Assembly (NCBI RefSeq): GCF_954871325.1
Contig: NC_088775.1
Span: 70,719,561-70,783,560, forward strand
Length of the DNA stretch: 64,000 nt
Origin: Gordionus sp. m RMFG-2023
Taxonomy: Eukaryota > Nematomorpha > Gordioida > Chordodea > Parachordodidae
Reading direction: 5' to 3'
In this document: positions 34,523 through 46,760 of the stretch, in pieces
How the letters are laid out: every line of letters begins with the position of its first letter
How positions within the stretch are numbered: the stretch's first letter is position 1
The notes under the pieces: generated by a model
What the model was told of the DNA's origin: nothing
The model's database searches: none
What the model saw: the letters and a program-made list of their open reading frames with translations, nothing else
Program-made: the position numbers and the translations under genes

Positions 34523-37130
34523 GTACTATAAAAGAGGTCCTAATGGATCCTCTTATTGTATATTTTCTAAGGACAAATTTTAAATGGTCCATATGTGAGA
34601 TGCTTGAATACTATAGGAATTTGATAAATTTAGAGTATCCGGGAAAATCTTCGTATAAAAAAAAGGCTATATCTAGTGGAGGTTTTCGATTGAAATTCTT
34701 AGTGTATGCGCCGCAATTTCCTAATAACCATTTATCCCAAAACCTAGTTGACAGGATTCTAAAATATTGACGGCATCATATTTGATGTCGATGATTATTA
34801 TGACGATTAGTCTGCGGAAAAAGGAGCTTACAGTGGGACGCATTCCACAGAAAAACTTAGTTAAAACAATTAAATATATTCTAAAGAGAATTTGATGAGT
34901 TTTACATTACGGGATGTCCTTGTTAATTATGTTATTACAATAACTTATTAAAACCTTGATGATAAAAGTATGGGAAGATTTTTTGAATTTGTTAAATATT
35001 GAAAATAAGATAGTCTGAGGCCGTCAATGCTATCTGCTTAATTTTTATTGAAGAAATTGATAGAGTTGTCGATTTCTTTACTGGTAATAATTGTAGTCTG
35101 GTGAATTGGTTGTAGAAGCAATTAGTTTAGTTGTTGCCTCTATATCACCTTGATCTATTTTATTTGGTTTGTGTATTTGTGGTCTATATCATTTGTTTTT
35201 AATGTTATGAGTGTAGTTAATCATTTAGATTGAGTCAAAATCTATGTGTGATTTATCCCTGATTCCCTTTTTGTTGTAAAATGGCTCCGATCCCATATCT
35301 ATAGGCATCGGTGATCACATTTGTCTCTTCCTTAATGTCATAATATCCGAACGTAGAAGTCTTGGTCAGTGCTGTCTTTACTTATTCAAATGTTTTCGTT
35401 CTTCAGTTCACTTGAAGCTTCGTCCTTCCTTAGTAGCTTAGTCAGTGGCGCTACTATTTTTGCCTAATTTTTTATGAACCTGCAATAATGAATAGTAAAT
35501 CCAAGGAAGAATCTAACCTCTCCTTTTGTATTTAATGGTTTGCATTTCACAATTGCCTCTATCTTTATTCACTGGAATTTTTTTTTAATTATTGTGTTAC
35601 TTAGAAACATTAGTGTTTCTCTTTTGAACTTGCGTTTCTCCCAGTTTGCTTTCAATCCCCACTCCTATCTTTTGCTCCTTACTCGTTATAACCATTCATC
35701 ATGCTCTAACCTATTTGCCCCCATCTCTATTATTTCTTTTATATACACGACTACTCCTTCCATGCTCTCAAAAATATATTACTTTTTAAAAATGGCGGTG
35801 GAGCATTTTAAACCGAACGGCATCGTTTTACACGATTATTCCTATATGTGTACTTATTGTCAATACTAGATTTGTCGCTTAGCTCACTGAGATTTGATGA
35901 TAGGCCTTGCTTAGGCCTGTCTTTGAGAATACTCCATTAAATTTTGCAAGCAATTTATCCACCCTTGGCAAGGAGTAGATAAGCCTTCAATGTATTTATT
36001 TATTGTGAACCTATAGTAAACACACAGATATAATTTGCCGTTCATCACGGGTACCAACGGACTCGCGTAGGCTGAAAAGTCGCGGCCTTTATTATCCTAC
36101 TCCTTTCTCATCGGTCTAATTGGTTCTCTATTTGTTGCTCCAATGCCAACGGTATTTGCCTCGCTGGAATTAATTTTGGATTCTAATCATTGTTCATTAT
36201 TATCCCCACTTCTATCACTATAATACGACCTACGTCGATTTCTTCTTTAAGCTCATTTCTTGTTTCTCTCGTCTTGTCTCTCGTACGAATCCTCCCGATT
36301 TGTGCTGTTCGTTTTACTTTTATATAATTTTTACTATAATTGGTATCATAAATTCCTTTAAAGATTTTAAACTTCACCCTGCTCCATACTATCTCCTGGA
36401 ACTCTTTTATTAAATTTATACCAAATAAACTATTTACATTTACTAAGGTTAGTCGGCATTTCTTTGTCCTTTGCCCTCCTATGCTTCTAATACCTTATCT
36501 AAATGTTTTCCTCCTTATCCTTATATATATATCTTTAATGGGGCTCCATTGGCTCTGGTTACTTCCTCTTCCATAGGTACTTTGGCATCATTAATATTGT
36601 TGAACCGGTATAAAATTAAAAATTTAAATATATTTTATTTATCTTTATATTAATTGTTAAATTAGTAAGGAACTTAGTTGTTTTGCCTATAACCCCCTTC
36701 CCCTACTTGTCCTTCGCAAGCATATTTGTTTCAACCCGTTCTTTCGTTTTAAAAGACGTCGCGAATTATATCATCTCTTGTAATGCTATTTTTTTGTTGG
36801 ACGAGTTTCATCTGCACGGTCTTGTTATTGTATCCCAAAATAAATTAGCCCAATAGTTTATATTATCGAACGCGAATTGTTTGGTAAGGGCTAGCATCTT
36901 GCAAGTAATTATTTTAATTAAGGTCAACGCTTTCAACAAAAATTTAGCGGGATCCAGAGGGGCAACTGATTCTCTGTTTATGATATCAAAGTTGTCATAT
37001 TTTCCCTCCCCCTTAAGACCTTGAAGAATTAAGAGGACGTCGAACTGTTTGAGGAAGTTGATCGCATCGGTACCGTCGATGTGATCGCTTTTATTCTTGG
37101 TTTGAATAATCAGTAAATCTAGTTAATTTG
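34523..37130 (-). mobile_element. Ty3/Gypsy-like retrotransposon fossil (pol region)
   Basis: The minus strand shows reverse-transcriptase landmarks of Ty3-type elements between about 35400 and 36130 and an RNase H-like segment near 35280-35350. Weaker protease- and gag-side sequence extends to about 37130. The element is heavily broken, well over ten interruptions, and no flanking long terminal repeats could be identified, so it is old. Its left part is cut by the hAT insertion at 30133-34514; 29140-30124 may be its continuation. It lies within an intron of the GT54 gene on the opposite strand. Confidence 0.65.
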
Positions 37131-37365
37131 TTTCTAACTTAAAGGGCTTGTGTACCACCAATTCTTAAGATTTAGCGTTAATATTAATGCCTTATTTAAT
37201 TTTTTTTATCAAAACATGTATTTATAAACATTGATCAAAAATCCAATCTATTAACTTATCGATTTACATATAATCAAAATTTATTTATTTAATATTAATA
37301 TAATATAAATCGTTTTTTCTAACAAAGGTAACTAACGAAATAAATAATATTAACCCATAACTTAT

Positions 37366-37475
37366 CATTCACAGTTAGCGTGAATTCGCAGCGAAGTTAA
37401 CAGAAATGAATGTAAAGTTATTAATTTATAACATATTTTATATACTTCGCCGCGAATTCACGTTAACTATGAATG
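37366..37475. mobile_element. Small palindromic MITE
   Basis: Left arm CATTCACAGTTAGCGTGAAT then TCGCAGCGAAGT; right arm is its complement, ACTTCGCCGCGAATTCACG then TTAACTATGAATG. Arms of about 31 bases around a ~48-base A/T core. Terminal match weakens outward (CCATAACTTAT against CCACACCCTG). A candidate foldback element; superfamily unknown. Confidence 0.65.
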
Positions 37476-37574
37476 CAGGGTGTGGCTTAATAATTATATG
37501 AACTATTTACGATAACTAAATTATTTGAGATTTATCAATATTTCAACAAATATTACCGTGATTTATAATTTAAA

Positions 37575-37795
37575 AAAAATTATTTTATTCATCGCTTCAA
37601 ATATATTGGCAGCCTATTAAATTTGTAAAAAAAACTATGGTTTATATTTATCAGTTTAAATATAATGGCGGCTATTTTAGATTTGGAAAAATTTATTTTT
37701 TATGGATTTCATCGCTTCAAATATTTTGGCGACTATTTTAAATTTCTAAAATTTTTATTCAATAGATTTTACTTCAAATATATCAGCGTTAAAAT
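37575..37795. repeat. Imperfect tandem repeat, ~75-bp unit, three copies
   Basis: Each unit contains CATCGCTTCAAATAT, TTGGC(A/G)(G/C)CTATT and TTAAATTT followed by an A/T run. The last copy is shortened to TTACTTCAAATATATCAGCG. Confidence 0.7.
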
Positions 37796-38195
37796 ACTAT
37801 GACTAAAAATATGTGATTTATTGAGAAATTGATAATATATTTTTATTTAAATGTACTAATATCTTAAAACGCCAATAAAACCTTCTGTAGTTTGCAGATA
37901 TCTGTATTTTCAAAGTCGTGGTACTGGACGGAAATAATTTAAATGTAAACAAGATTTAAATTATTTACATTAAATTAAATAATTAAATGAAATTGAATTA
38001 TTTTAAGAAAAAGTATAATAATGATTTTTGATATAAAAAACGAATAATCTTTTTATCAACATTTGCATTCATCCGAGATATATACTTATATACGGCAAAA
38101 TTATGAATAAAACAAAAACTTAAAAATTAGAATAATCAACACATCTTTAAACTCAACTTAAGTAAAACATAAAATTAACGTTATAAAAATCATAG

Positions 38196-38533
38196 CATAG
38201 TCAATGACTTATATAATACCTAGACTAACAATTTATTTAAAATGCATTTTTAAGCGTCGTTAAAAGCAAATCAGCTGGACCCGCCATTTTGGTAACGCAT
38301 ATAGTAATTATTCTCATGTTAAAAACTACTATTAAATTGATAACTTGCTTCCTTATTATCTCGATGATAATTCTTTAATAAAGTTTGCATCAGATATAGG
38401 AATAAATTAGGCTCTCGTTTAAAATTTTAATAATGATTAGTGTAACCAAGATGGCGTCTCCAGCTGATTTGCATTGATGTACACTTTTAATGAATGAATC
38501 GTCAGTCTAGGAATTATATATGTCAGTGAGCAT
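38196..38533. mobile_element. MITE with ~90-bp imperfect terminal inverted repeats
   Basis: The left arm includes GACTTATATAATACCTAGAC and, inward, AAAAGCAAATCAGCTGGACC and GCCATTTTGGT. The right arm mirrors it with ACCAAGATGGCGTCTCCAGC, TGATTTGCATTGATGTACAC and AGTCTAGGAATTATATATGT. Ends are imprecise and no target duplication was found. Confidence 0.65.
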
Positions 38534-38754
38534 AGAACATCAAATTAGCATAATCCTCCTTCATCACAAAAATTTTGATATCTATAATTATGAATTTTAA
38601 TTTTGTGATTATTTGTAAAAGTTTAGGTTCACTCATTAATTATTATTACAATAGTTATTCTAAAATAGATTTTGTCTATCTTAGAATCACTACGCCAGAA
38701 CACATTTACCTTTAATAAGTTTATATAATAATGATATGATTATGAAAGTGCAGG

Positions 38755-38960
38755 GATCTGCAAAAGTCAAATTTTTAGGCCTGTCCCAGATTTGAATTTT
38801 TCCCTGTCAATGTTTTTATTTTTTAGGCCCATCTCCCTGGAATTAGGCCCGAAGCGAATAAAAAATTATAATTTAAACTGGGCTTAGCTTTGACAGATAA
38901 TTTTATAAATAAATAAACCAGGCTCGGGTTATATAAATATAAGAAAATAATGCTCAGAAA
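38755..38960. mobile_element. Fragment of the GGCCC-rich MITE family
   Basis: GTGCAGGGATCTGCAAAAGT, then AGGCCTGTCCC, AGGCCCATCTCCC and AATTAGGCCCGAAG alternate with A/T runs. This matches the style of the TCAGAGACCT elements. The right terminus is not visible. Confidence 0.45.
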
Positions 38961-39043
38961 GTACTCACTCAAACTAAGGGAAAATTTTTAATATTATTTT
39001 TTTTTTATAAATATTTTTTAAAAAAACTTTTTATATATTAAAT

Positions 39044-39557
39044 ATGCGATCGTCTGGATATTGGTGGGATTTTTTGATGTAATAATAATTCAAAGTTTCA
39101 TTTCTCAAAAGTTATAAGGATTAATGGAAGAGGTAAATTAAATATTCAAATACGTAACGTATTGAGCGTTAATGGAGGGATCTTAAGGCAAGCATCCCCA
39201 GAAATATAAGAAAATCTTCCTCTCATTTATATATATGTGAATATTCCTATTTTCGTAATATTAAAAATATGCCAAATTTAAATAAATTAATTAAATTTTT
39301 AATGATATATATTTATATATAACTATTTTTGTTTTTCCTTAAAATTATATATATTATCATTATTTATATATTATGTTTATTCAAATAAATTGATTAATTA
39401 TCTGTATTTGATTTAATAGTCTTCCTAACTTAGTAGCATCATAGCACACGCCTTTTTAAAATTTTTAAATAATATACTCCATTTTTATTGTAAAATTTAA
39501 GAATTGTGAAAATTTTCACAAAAAAAAAATTTCCACCAATATCCAGACGATCGTATA
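39044..39557. mobile_element. MITE with GCGATCGTCTGGATATTGG termini
   Basis: Left end ATGCGATCGTCTGGATATTG then GTGG; right end on the minus strand TACGATCGTCTGGATATTGG then TGG. TA flanks each end. Arms of about 30 bases, interior A/T-rich without a gene. A lone TACGATCGTCTAG at 45103 may be another fragment. Possibly Tc1/mariner-type. Confidence 0.65.
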
Positions 39558-39886
39558 TCTATTATTTTTTAAATATTTTAAAAAAATATAAAGATAAAAA
39601 TTTCCCCGAGTTTCAGTGAATTACCAGAAATTTATAATAAATCACAAGAGTATAAATTGTGATAATTTAAAAGAATATAAATTTTTAATGCATATAAGAT
39701 ACTAAGAATTCCTGAAGAGGAAAAGATTTGTTTTGACTTTTAAAGAAAACGGGTTATGTATGATCAATTGTGGGAGGAATTTAGTAAAAAAAATTTTTTG
39801 CGGTAGAATTACTAAAACTGAGTTTGTGAAAAATGGCTTAGTTAACTCCCCCCCCCCCTCCACATCAATTCTTAAATACTTTATAA

Positions 39887-40684
39887 CAGGAACCCGGAGT
39901 GAACTAGAATGAGCCTCTAAACCGTAAACTTTTATAAATATCTGAACCGTAATCGAACCGATATAATTTTCTTGAAGGAGTAAAAAGAATTTTATAAAAA
40001 TAGTTAAACCGGTTTCAGCCAAAATAAAATAAATAATTTTACATTTTTTAACATTCTTTTCCTTGTGATGTATTACATATTTTACCATATCTGCGTCCTT
40101 ATTTATAATGATTAAATGATTTTGTTTAATATCCATAAGAAGTATGTTTTAATTTTTCACTATGATTTAAATTGATCCACAACCTTTTAACTGCTTTATA
40201 TAGTATTAAAGCATTCCTATTTCTTATATTTTAGTATGCAAATATCTAAATAAGAAAATTTTGATTTAGTTGCATTTAATATCACTTTTTATATATTGGG
40301 AATCAAAAAAATTTGAAAATCCAGAATTATATAAATTTGTTCTCATAGTACTCGGGTTTCCCGCAATAGAATTTCTGTTAAAAGGGCATTTTGGGGCTAA
40401 AATTTGTGTTATCATCACAACGAATAAATATGAATCCACCTACATATTACTTAAATGTTCAAATAATATATTTAGAAATGAGTTATGATTCTATTATTCA
40501 TAGATACTTATTACGATGGTGTTGCTTTAATAAAAATAATTTAGAAAAAAATTTCTAACCGTAATAAACATTTACAATTAGCTGAACCGAATCGAAACTT
40601 TATAAATTTTTGAACGCTAACTGAACCGTAGCCATTATAAATTTTTATATACTGAACCGTTATAAATAAAGGTTCCGGTCCCTG
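39887..40684 (-). mobile_element. Non-autonomous hAT, deletion derivative of the 30133-34514 family
   Basis: Right terminus on the minus strand CAGGGACCGGAACCTTTATT; left terminus CAGGAACCCGGAGTGAAC. Flanking octamers CTTTATAA and CTGTATAT agree at six of eight positions. Its 5' part (40215-40684) mirrors 31296-31745 and its 3' part (39887-40290) mirrors 34130-34514, while the transposase region is absent. The ORFs 39702-40136 and 40270-40488 are incidental. Confidence 0.75.
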
Positions 40685-41122
40685 CTGTATATATATAATA
40701 ACCAATTCAATAAGGTTTTGTATTTTTCAAAGAAACACATGTTCGCATGCAGATTAAGGGTCTAAACCTTAGGTTTTTCCTCGGGATTCGTGCTTAGAGC
40801 TGGTTTAGCTAGACCCAAACCCCGGGTCTGGGGATTACGCAACTAATCAATTAACAACACTTAATTTTTTTTTTATATAAGTAGTTTTAAATCAAGAAAT
40901 TTATTTATACGTAAAATTGTAGATTTACAAATCAATCTCCTTACTTTAAAATTTAAATGTTTTGTTATGTTGTAATTAAATAGTGTGCTCTCCTCTATCA
41001 ACCTCATCCACCTTTCTGTTGTGATTTAATCTTGATATGGATGCTACCTATTTCAAACATTGCCTTAAAAATTTAATAATTGAATTTTCTTTGCTTTTGG
41101 GAAAACGGCTAAAATCATATTG
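40215..41122 (-). repeat. Inverted duplication, right copy
   Basis: Inverse partner of 30856-31745. It carries GGTCTAAACCTTAGG and AGACCCAAACCCCGGGTCTG (40770-40830) and TCTATCAACCTCATCCACCT (40997-41016). Identity ends near 41122, next to CATATTGTTATC. Confidence 0.75.
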
Positions 41123-41369
41123 TTATCCACGTCGATATTATTTTTCCATGTAAATCAAATTTAACAAGTTTTTTTAATATCATTATATTCTTCCGACGAT
41201 AATATCCACAACAGTTGTCAATACTTATGTATTAAAAATGTTAAAATTTTATAAAGTTACCTAATAAATTTTAAATAAAGAATAAAAGTTGAAATTTTTT
41301 AACCGGTCCTCTCGCACTTTTTATTATCAATTAGCTAGCTTGCCTACTTAGATGTACGGACATGGGCTA

Positions 41370-41825
41370 AAAACCAACTCGTTTCACCAAAAAAAAGCTT
41401 AAAAATAACGATTATGACAATTGTTACTTTTCTATGGTACATCCTCATTTAAATTTTAATTTAACATGTTTATTACTTATAATTTTACCCTGTTGCTTCA
41501 AAAAAATTCAAAAAATAAAAATAACGATTATGAATATTGTCACTTTTCTCTGGTACATCCTCATTTAAATTTTAATTTCACATGTTTACAACTTATAATT
41601 TTACCCTGTTGCTTCAAAAAAAATTAAAAATAACGATTATGACAATTGTCACTTTTCTATGGTGCATCCATTTAAATTTTAATTTAACATGTTTACAATT
41701 TATTATTTCACCTTGTTGCTTCAAAAAAGATTAAAAATAACGATTATGACAATTGTCACTTTATTTTTGTTCATCTTCTCTGATATTTCAAGTAGTCAGA
41801 AGAACTAGACTAATTAACAACACTA
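41370..41825. mobile_element. Small copy of the satellite-armed family
   Basis: Begins near ACTCGTTTCACCAAAAAAAA, followed by about four ~118-bp monomers (AACGATTATGACAATTGT, CTTTTCTATGGTACATC). It then has a single TAGTCAGAAGAACTAGACTA-type tip and the terminus TTAACAACACTA at 41825. It has the same layout as the right arm of the 14222-27912 structure but lacks a mirror-image half. Confidence 0.7.
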
Positions 41826-44212
41826 ACGTACAAGTGATGTAGGCACGATTCATATTTCAAATTAAAAAATGCTGTTTATATATTATAAATATCTCTAACC
41901 ATCATTGATTAAAGCCAAAGATTGTCGGTCGATATTCCTTTTTTATTTTCTCTTGCATTTTTTTAAATTAGCGTGTATCCAGACTTAAAAAGACAAAATT
42001 CAGGAACTTGTATAAATTTTAAAGAACTTCTGGGATTTTTCAAATTTTCATAAAAATTATAGAAAAATTTTAAATATGAATTTTTTATTCGTATAAAATT
42101 AAGACTTTTATCGATATTTTTAAAGTTTGAAAGTTGAAACCTGAACCCATTTGCCCCCTCCCCCCTCTTCGACGATACTATTAATATCTAAAAAATAATA
42201 TAAAGAATATGTTTTTAAAGTATATAAAGAACAAAAAATAAATATTGTACCCTGCTAATAATGAAGTTTTTAGCAGATCAATAATTTAAATGCAATTAAG
42301 GCATTATTATCATTTGAAAAAAATATTTTGGGCTCGTTTTTTATTATTAGGCCCAAACCAGGTTTTTAAGATCATTTAAAATTTTAAAATTATTTTGTTA
42401 AAAAGGAATTTAAAATATGACGAATAAATGTTAAATAAAATTTGTTTGTTCCCATAAATATTAAGCTAATAAAAATTTCCTCCTACCCCCCCCCCCCTCC
42501 CTTCCCTTTTTTAATAAAAATATATACAATTTGCAGAATTTGATAGAAAAAATTAGTATAATTTACTAATTTTTAAAATAACGATTATAGTTAAAAATAT
42601 TTAGACCGAAATTTATTTATAAAAATCTAATAAAAAAACCAAATTGGATCTAAAGACCTCCATTATATTTTTTTAGGTAAAGTCTCCCCCCCCCCCTTTA
42701 GCAAAATCCTGCCTACTCTTATAATACCCTGGCTTAGAATAATTTTTTTATTTTTATTTTTCACATCTTTTATTCATATAATTTAATTAGTTATATTATG
42801 TCAAATAATGCTTAAAATTAGCGTTAAACATTGTATTTAAATAAAATTAATATGCTTTCATTTTAACATTCTATGTTTGTACAATTATTTAGAACGAATC
42901 ATATATAAACCAAGAAGTGCGGATGATTGAAAATGAGTAAGATATTGATATATAAAATATTAAATTATGAAAACCAAAAAACGATAAATGGACAATGCAA
43001 ATTAATATTTAGTTTTTATTTTTAAATTTAATTTTTTGTTAGTTTATTAGATTATAAATTGTAAGATCCAAAAAATTCGGACCGATACTTTCGAACCGGA
43101 CTTTGATTTTTAAAAAGATCGATCCAGACCCAGACCATGGTTCTAAATTTTGTTTTAGCCTAATTTAATTTTGGTTTATTGGGATTATAAGTAAAATGCT
43201 TCTTTAACAAACTTATTGTTTTCATGTAAAATAAAAATGAACTGAAAGTTCACAATGACTTAAATAACTCCTCTAATAAAATAACATAAAATATTCAAAA
43301 AAATTAGGTAAAAAATTAAATTAATTGAATAGTAAAAAGATCTGTCCGGACCGTGGTCCATATCATAAAAAATAAAAAACCGGTTTGAACACTGGTCCTC
43401 AATAAGATCTTCCCGGTCTAAGTACGATAGGACTGGACCATTGACCTTCACTAATTACAATATTAATTTGTTAAGCGAATTGCAAATTTCTTTCTTTCTT
43501 CGTTTTTTTACAAAACAGTTTCTAAGACATTTTTCGCAATTTTTATTTTATAGGAAACACCCTTTTATAATATAATTTTTTAGGAAACACCCTTTTATAA
43601 TAATGTATGTTGGAATTTATAGTATAAACAACGAGATATAAAACAATTTTTTTTATTTTTATTTTAAAATACAACTATATAAATTTAATAAATTTATGTC
43701 TATATATACTTTTTTTAAAATTCAATTTAGTAATATAATAATCAATGAAATTAGATTAATATTATGTTAAGTGAAAGAAATAATCCATAAGATAAAATTT
43801 AAGTTAATGTAATGTAAAATTAAAAAAATTGAAATCTGTTCGATTATTTTAACAAATAATATTATTTTATATATAACACCGGAAAATGGTTTAATCTTTG
43901 GATCTTGTTAATTCTGGCCCCTCCACAATTTAAATAAGTTTTTTTGTTCAAAGTCATAATTCTTTGATTAGACGCCTTGCTGAAGTGTCACTAGCTCTTA
44001 TAATTTTGACTTGATAAAATGTCAATTATTTTACTTTCGAAATATGAACAAAATTATTTTATTCAGGAACCTTTATATACTTAGGGGATTATATCTTATA
44101 CATTTTTTTAAAAACCATTTTGGAAAGGTAACTTCTTGTTTGAACGCCTTAGAGCATAAAAATTAAATTTTCGATAATTACACGCACCAAAGAATATTTA
44201 CAAAATAATATG
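41826..44212. other. Intron sequence without identified gene; C tracts at 42486 and 42686
   Basis: A+T-rich, with two 12-base C runs (42486-42497, 42686-42697) and GGACCGTGGTCC-like and CCGGTTTGAACACTGG motifs near 43340-43400 that look like a weak inverted MITE core (compare 43075-43140). No gene is supported. Confidence 0.35.
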
Positions 44213-44220
44213 TGTTAAAT

Positions 44221-44539
44221 CAGTGGCGTAGCTACGGGGGTGGTTTTCGGGTTTGGACCCCTCCCAGAGCAAAAATTTATTTTTAGATTATACGTTCAAA
44301 AGACTTATAAGTGGTGACTTTATATTAAATAAAAACCAATAATATTTATATTTTTCTGGTTTTGATGTTTGTGGAAGGATATTATATTACTATTGAAATT
44401 ATTCTGGATAGTATTATTATAAAGTCATTGAGAATAATCTACTAAATTATAAAACAAATTATTGATGCATTTAAAAAATTTATTTAAGGCTTTTATATGT
44501 ATGGACCCCCTCTAAGGAAAATTCCTAGCTACGCCACTG
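44221..44539. mobile_element. hAT MITE with CAGTGGCGTAGCTACGG termini
   Basis: Left end CAGTGGCGTAGCTACGGGGG; right end on the minus strand CAGTGGCGTAGCTAGGAAT. This terminus is typical of hAT elements in many animals. TGTTAAAT precedes the element and TTAAAT follows it, consistent with an 8-bp duplication that lost two bases. 319 bases, no ORF. Confidence 0.85.
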
Positions 44540-45625
44540 TTAAATATTCGAAATGCCATATATAAATTAAAATAATTCGATTTTTTTTTGAGAATTTAAG
44601 TAATAATTTAGACTATTTGACTTTTAAATGCCATATCACAATCCATTCTAATTTCATGACTCTAAAAAGAGATTTTTTTCTAATTATTATGACTGTGAAT
44701 TATTTTTAATAATTAGCTGGTTCTGGTTAATTTAATTAATATTTCTACCGAAAATTTTGAAATGGATTGTGTACGTTGTCCTTGTGATTTGCAATGCAAA
44801 CTGGTTTAATTTTTTTTAAATCGCATCTTCAAACTTTCTTTGAGATCCATAATTGCTTATAATAGAATTTTAAATATTACGTTATTGTAGGTCTAACTAT
44901 ACTTCATCGCAAAATTGAATGACTAAATTGCCATTTAAGTTTTAGATTGATCATAATAAATAGAGGTTGTTCCGCCTAACAAAACCTATCAAGTAACAAA
45001 TTTGAGACATATCCATTTTCTGATTTTTGGGTAAGTAAAATGATTAATTATCACATGATCAACTAGTATGTTTTATCAACATTCGAAAAGTTTATAATTA
45101 TACGATCGTCTAGCATAATATATCTCTATCTTTTAACATTGTAGCCATGGGTTGAAAAAGAGGTCAAATTAATCCTCTAAATAATACTATGTCGGAAATT
45201 ATCACTTAAACCCCCTACCCTAAGCCAATGACTATATTATCACCCTTGAAAATTTTACCTTATCTTCCCTATTATATACCCAAAATTATCTTCAAATTTA
45301 TTCAAATGATGATAATTCTTAACTAGTTGCCCTAAATTAATGAAAATCTTGCGTCATACACCCCTTCTCCCCCCCCCCTTTGGTCTAAACACTTAATCGT
45401 TGATGTACTCCTACTACGTTAATAGAAATATCTTATTTTTATATTTCATAAATTTAATTTTTGTCTGAATTGAACAGTTATAGCTTTAAATATGATAAAT
45501 TTTTTATATTAATATGCGTATTTTTTTTAAACAGAGTCCTTCAATTATATACAAAATATTGTCGAAATTTTTTTTAATGGGGTGCTCTTCTAGAATTTGT
45601 AAATTTATTAATAAATATATTAAAG
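44540..45625. other. Intron sequence, no feature
   Basis: A+T-rich. ACCCCCTACCCTAAGCC and a 10-base C run (45369-45378) precede the next GT54 exon. No second-exon candidate was found here. Confidence 0.35.
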
Positions 45626-45739
45626 TTTTTGGAAACAAGTTCAAATCGGTGCAATAGAGATCATAACTCCTCCTGACATTTTTTACCCCTCTTGGTCTAA
45701 CATTAATCCAACCCTAGAAGATACTCCTGAACGCATGAA
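45626..45739 (+). CDS. MGAT4-like: Exon of the MGAT4-family (GT54) gene
   Basis: Acceptor ATTAAAG (weak pyrimidine tract), donor ATGAA then GTAACG. One base completes a split codon, followed by FWKQVQIGAIEIITPPDIFY, PSWSNINPTLEDTPERM and two bases of a Lys codon. It matches from memory the GT54 segment FxxxIxxGLVEVIxPPExYYPxLxxLKxTxxDxxERV, where the acidic/Pro-rich PPE(S)YYP block is characteristic. The split codon AA then G joins in phase to the next exon at 51468. An upstream in-frame stop at 45621 marks the limit. About 16-18 residues are missing between this and the 28117 exon; that small exon was not found. Confidence 0.85.
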
Positions 45740-46538
45740 GTAACGTTTCAATTCATCTCTTAAACTTTCATTATTACATTAAATTATGCATTTAATCATT
45801 ATTTTTTTAACAAAGTAACTGAATGAGTTATACTCTAACTTCTTCATTATCATAATTTTACTATCATTCATATATTAAGGATACACTTGATAAAGAATCT
45901 CACATCAAGCAAGTAACTGGTTATTTTTATTGTTAAATTTTTAAGTTTTGAAATATTTACCAGTTTTTATACATGACCCTCTTATGGGCGCCCGTAAGAG
46001 GGTGCGTGATGGTGCGGTTGGGTTGGATCTAAAAATGTGTGATCGGGTCGGGCTCAAACTTATATTTTTTTATATTTGGGCTCGGGCCACGAAAAAATCA
46101 CTTTGCAGACCTATACCAAAACATAAATTCATAGAGCCAACAAAATTGATAGATGCATTACCGATAATTTTAATCATAAAGATATTATACCAAAAGCAAA
46201 TGGGCGAAAATTAATTGCATCGTTGGTTGAGAGATTGTAAGCTCTTTTGGAAAGAGTGCCTTTTGAGAGCCAGTGAAATATATATTTATTTATATAATTA
46301 ATAACACTATAGATTGTATCTCCAATCAATGGAAAATGGTTGGAAAAGTATTAAACAAATTTTTCCCCAATAGTGGAGTATCTAGGTTGTATCATGCCAA
46401 GATGGATCACGCATGTTCCAAAATACCACAACCGAAATATCCCCCCCCCCTTCCCCAAATTCAACAGATATATCTGATAATCAAACATTATTAGATAATT
46501 TTGTTTTGTATTATTATAAATCTATTTATTTTTGAAAA
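45740..46538. other. Intron sequence with a GGGTCGGGCTC-rich fragment
   Basis: GGTGCGGTTGGGTTGGATCT, ATCGGGTCGGGCTC and TTGGGCTCGGGCC (46005-46090), followed by TTTGCAGACCT, look like a fragment of the GGCCC MITE family. The overlapping ORF 45948-46214 is therefore doubtful. A 10-base C run lies at 46441. Confidence 0.4.
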
Positions 46539-46539
46539 T

Positions 46540-46760
46540 AGAGATATCTTATTCTATATTCTAGTGTCCATTTTTATTATTATAAATTGAAAAATATAAT
46601 TAAAATTATTTTATTAAAAATAAGACAATTTAAAATTTAGTTTAATAAATCCTAAAATTCTCTTATCTTATTCTATATTCTAGTGTTCATTTTTATTATT
46701 AGAGATTGGGAAATATAATTAAAAGTATTTTATTAAAAATAAACAATTTAACTTCTTTTT
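46540..46760. repeat. Two copies of a ~118-bp unit; a third partial copy at 48044-48110
   Basis: The unit has TCTTATTCTATATTCTAGTG, TCCATTTTTATTATTA, AAATATAATTAAAA and TTTTATTAAAAATAA. The third copy begins CTCTCTTATCTTCTCTATAT after the retroelement remnant at 46930-47960, suggesting that the remnant was inserted into this small array. Confidence 0.75.

Noticed and set aside
37850-37960. Possible exon after GTTTGCAG
   Set aside because: Frame closes quickly and no donor fits the required phase.
44730-44790. Open frame LVLVNLINISTENFEMDCVR as the missing GT54 exon
   Set aside because: It lies after an AG and before a GT, but the residues do not fit the family segment and the length and phase do not match.
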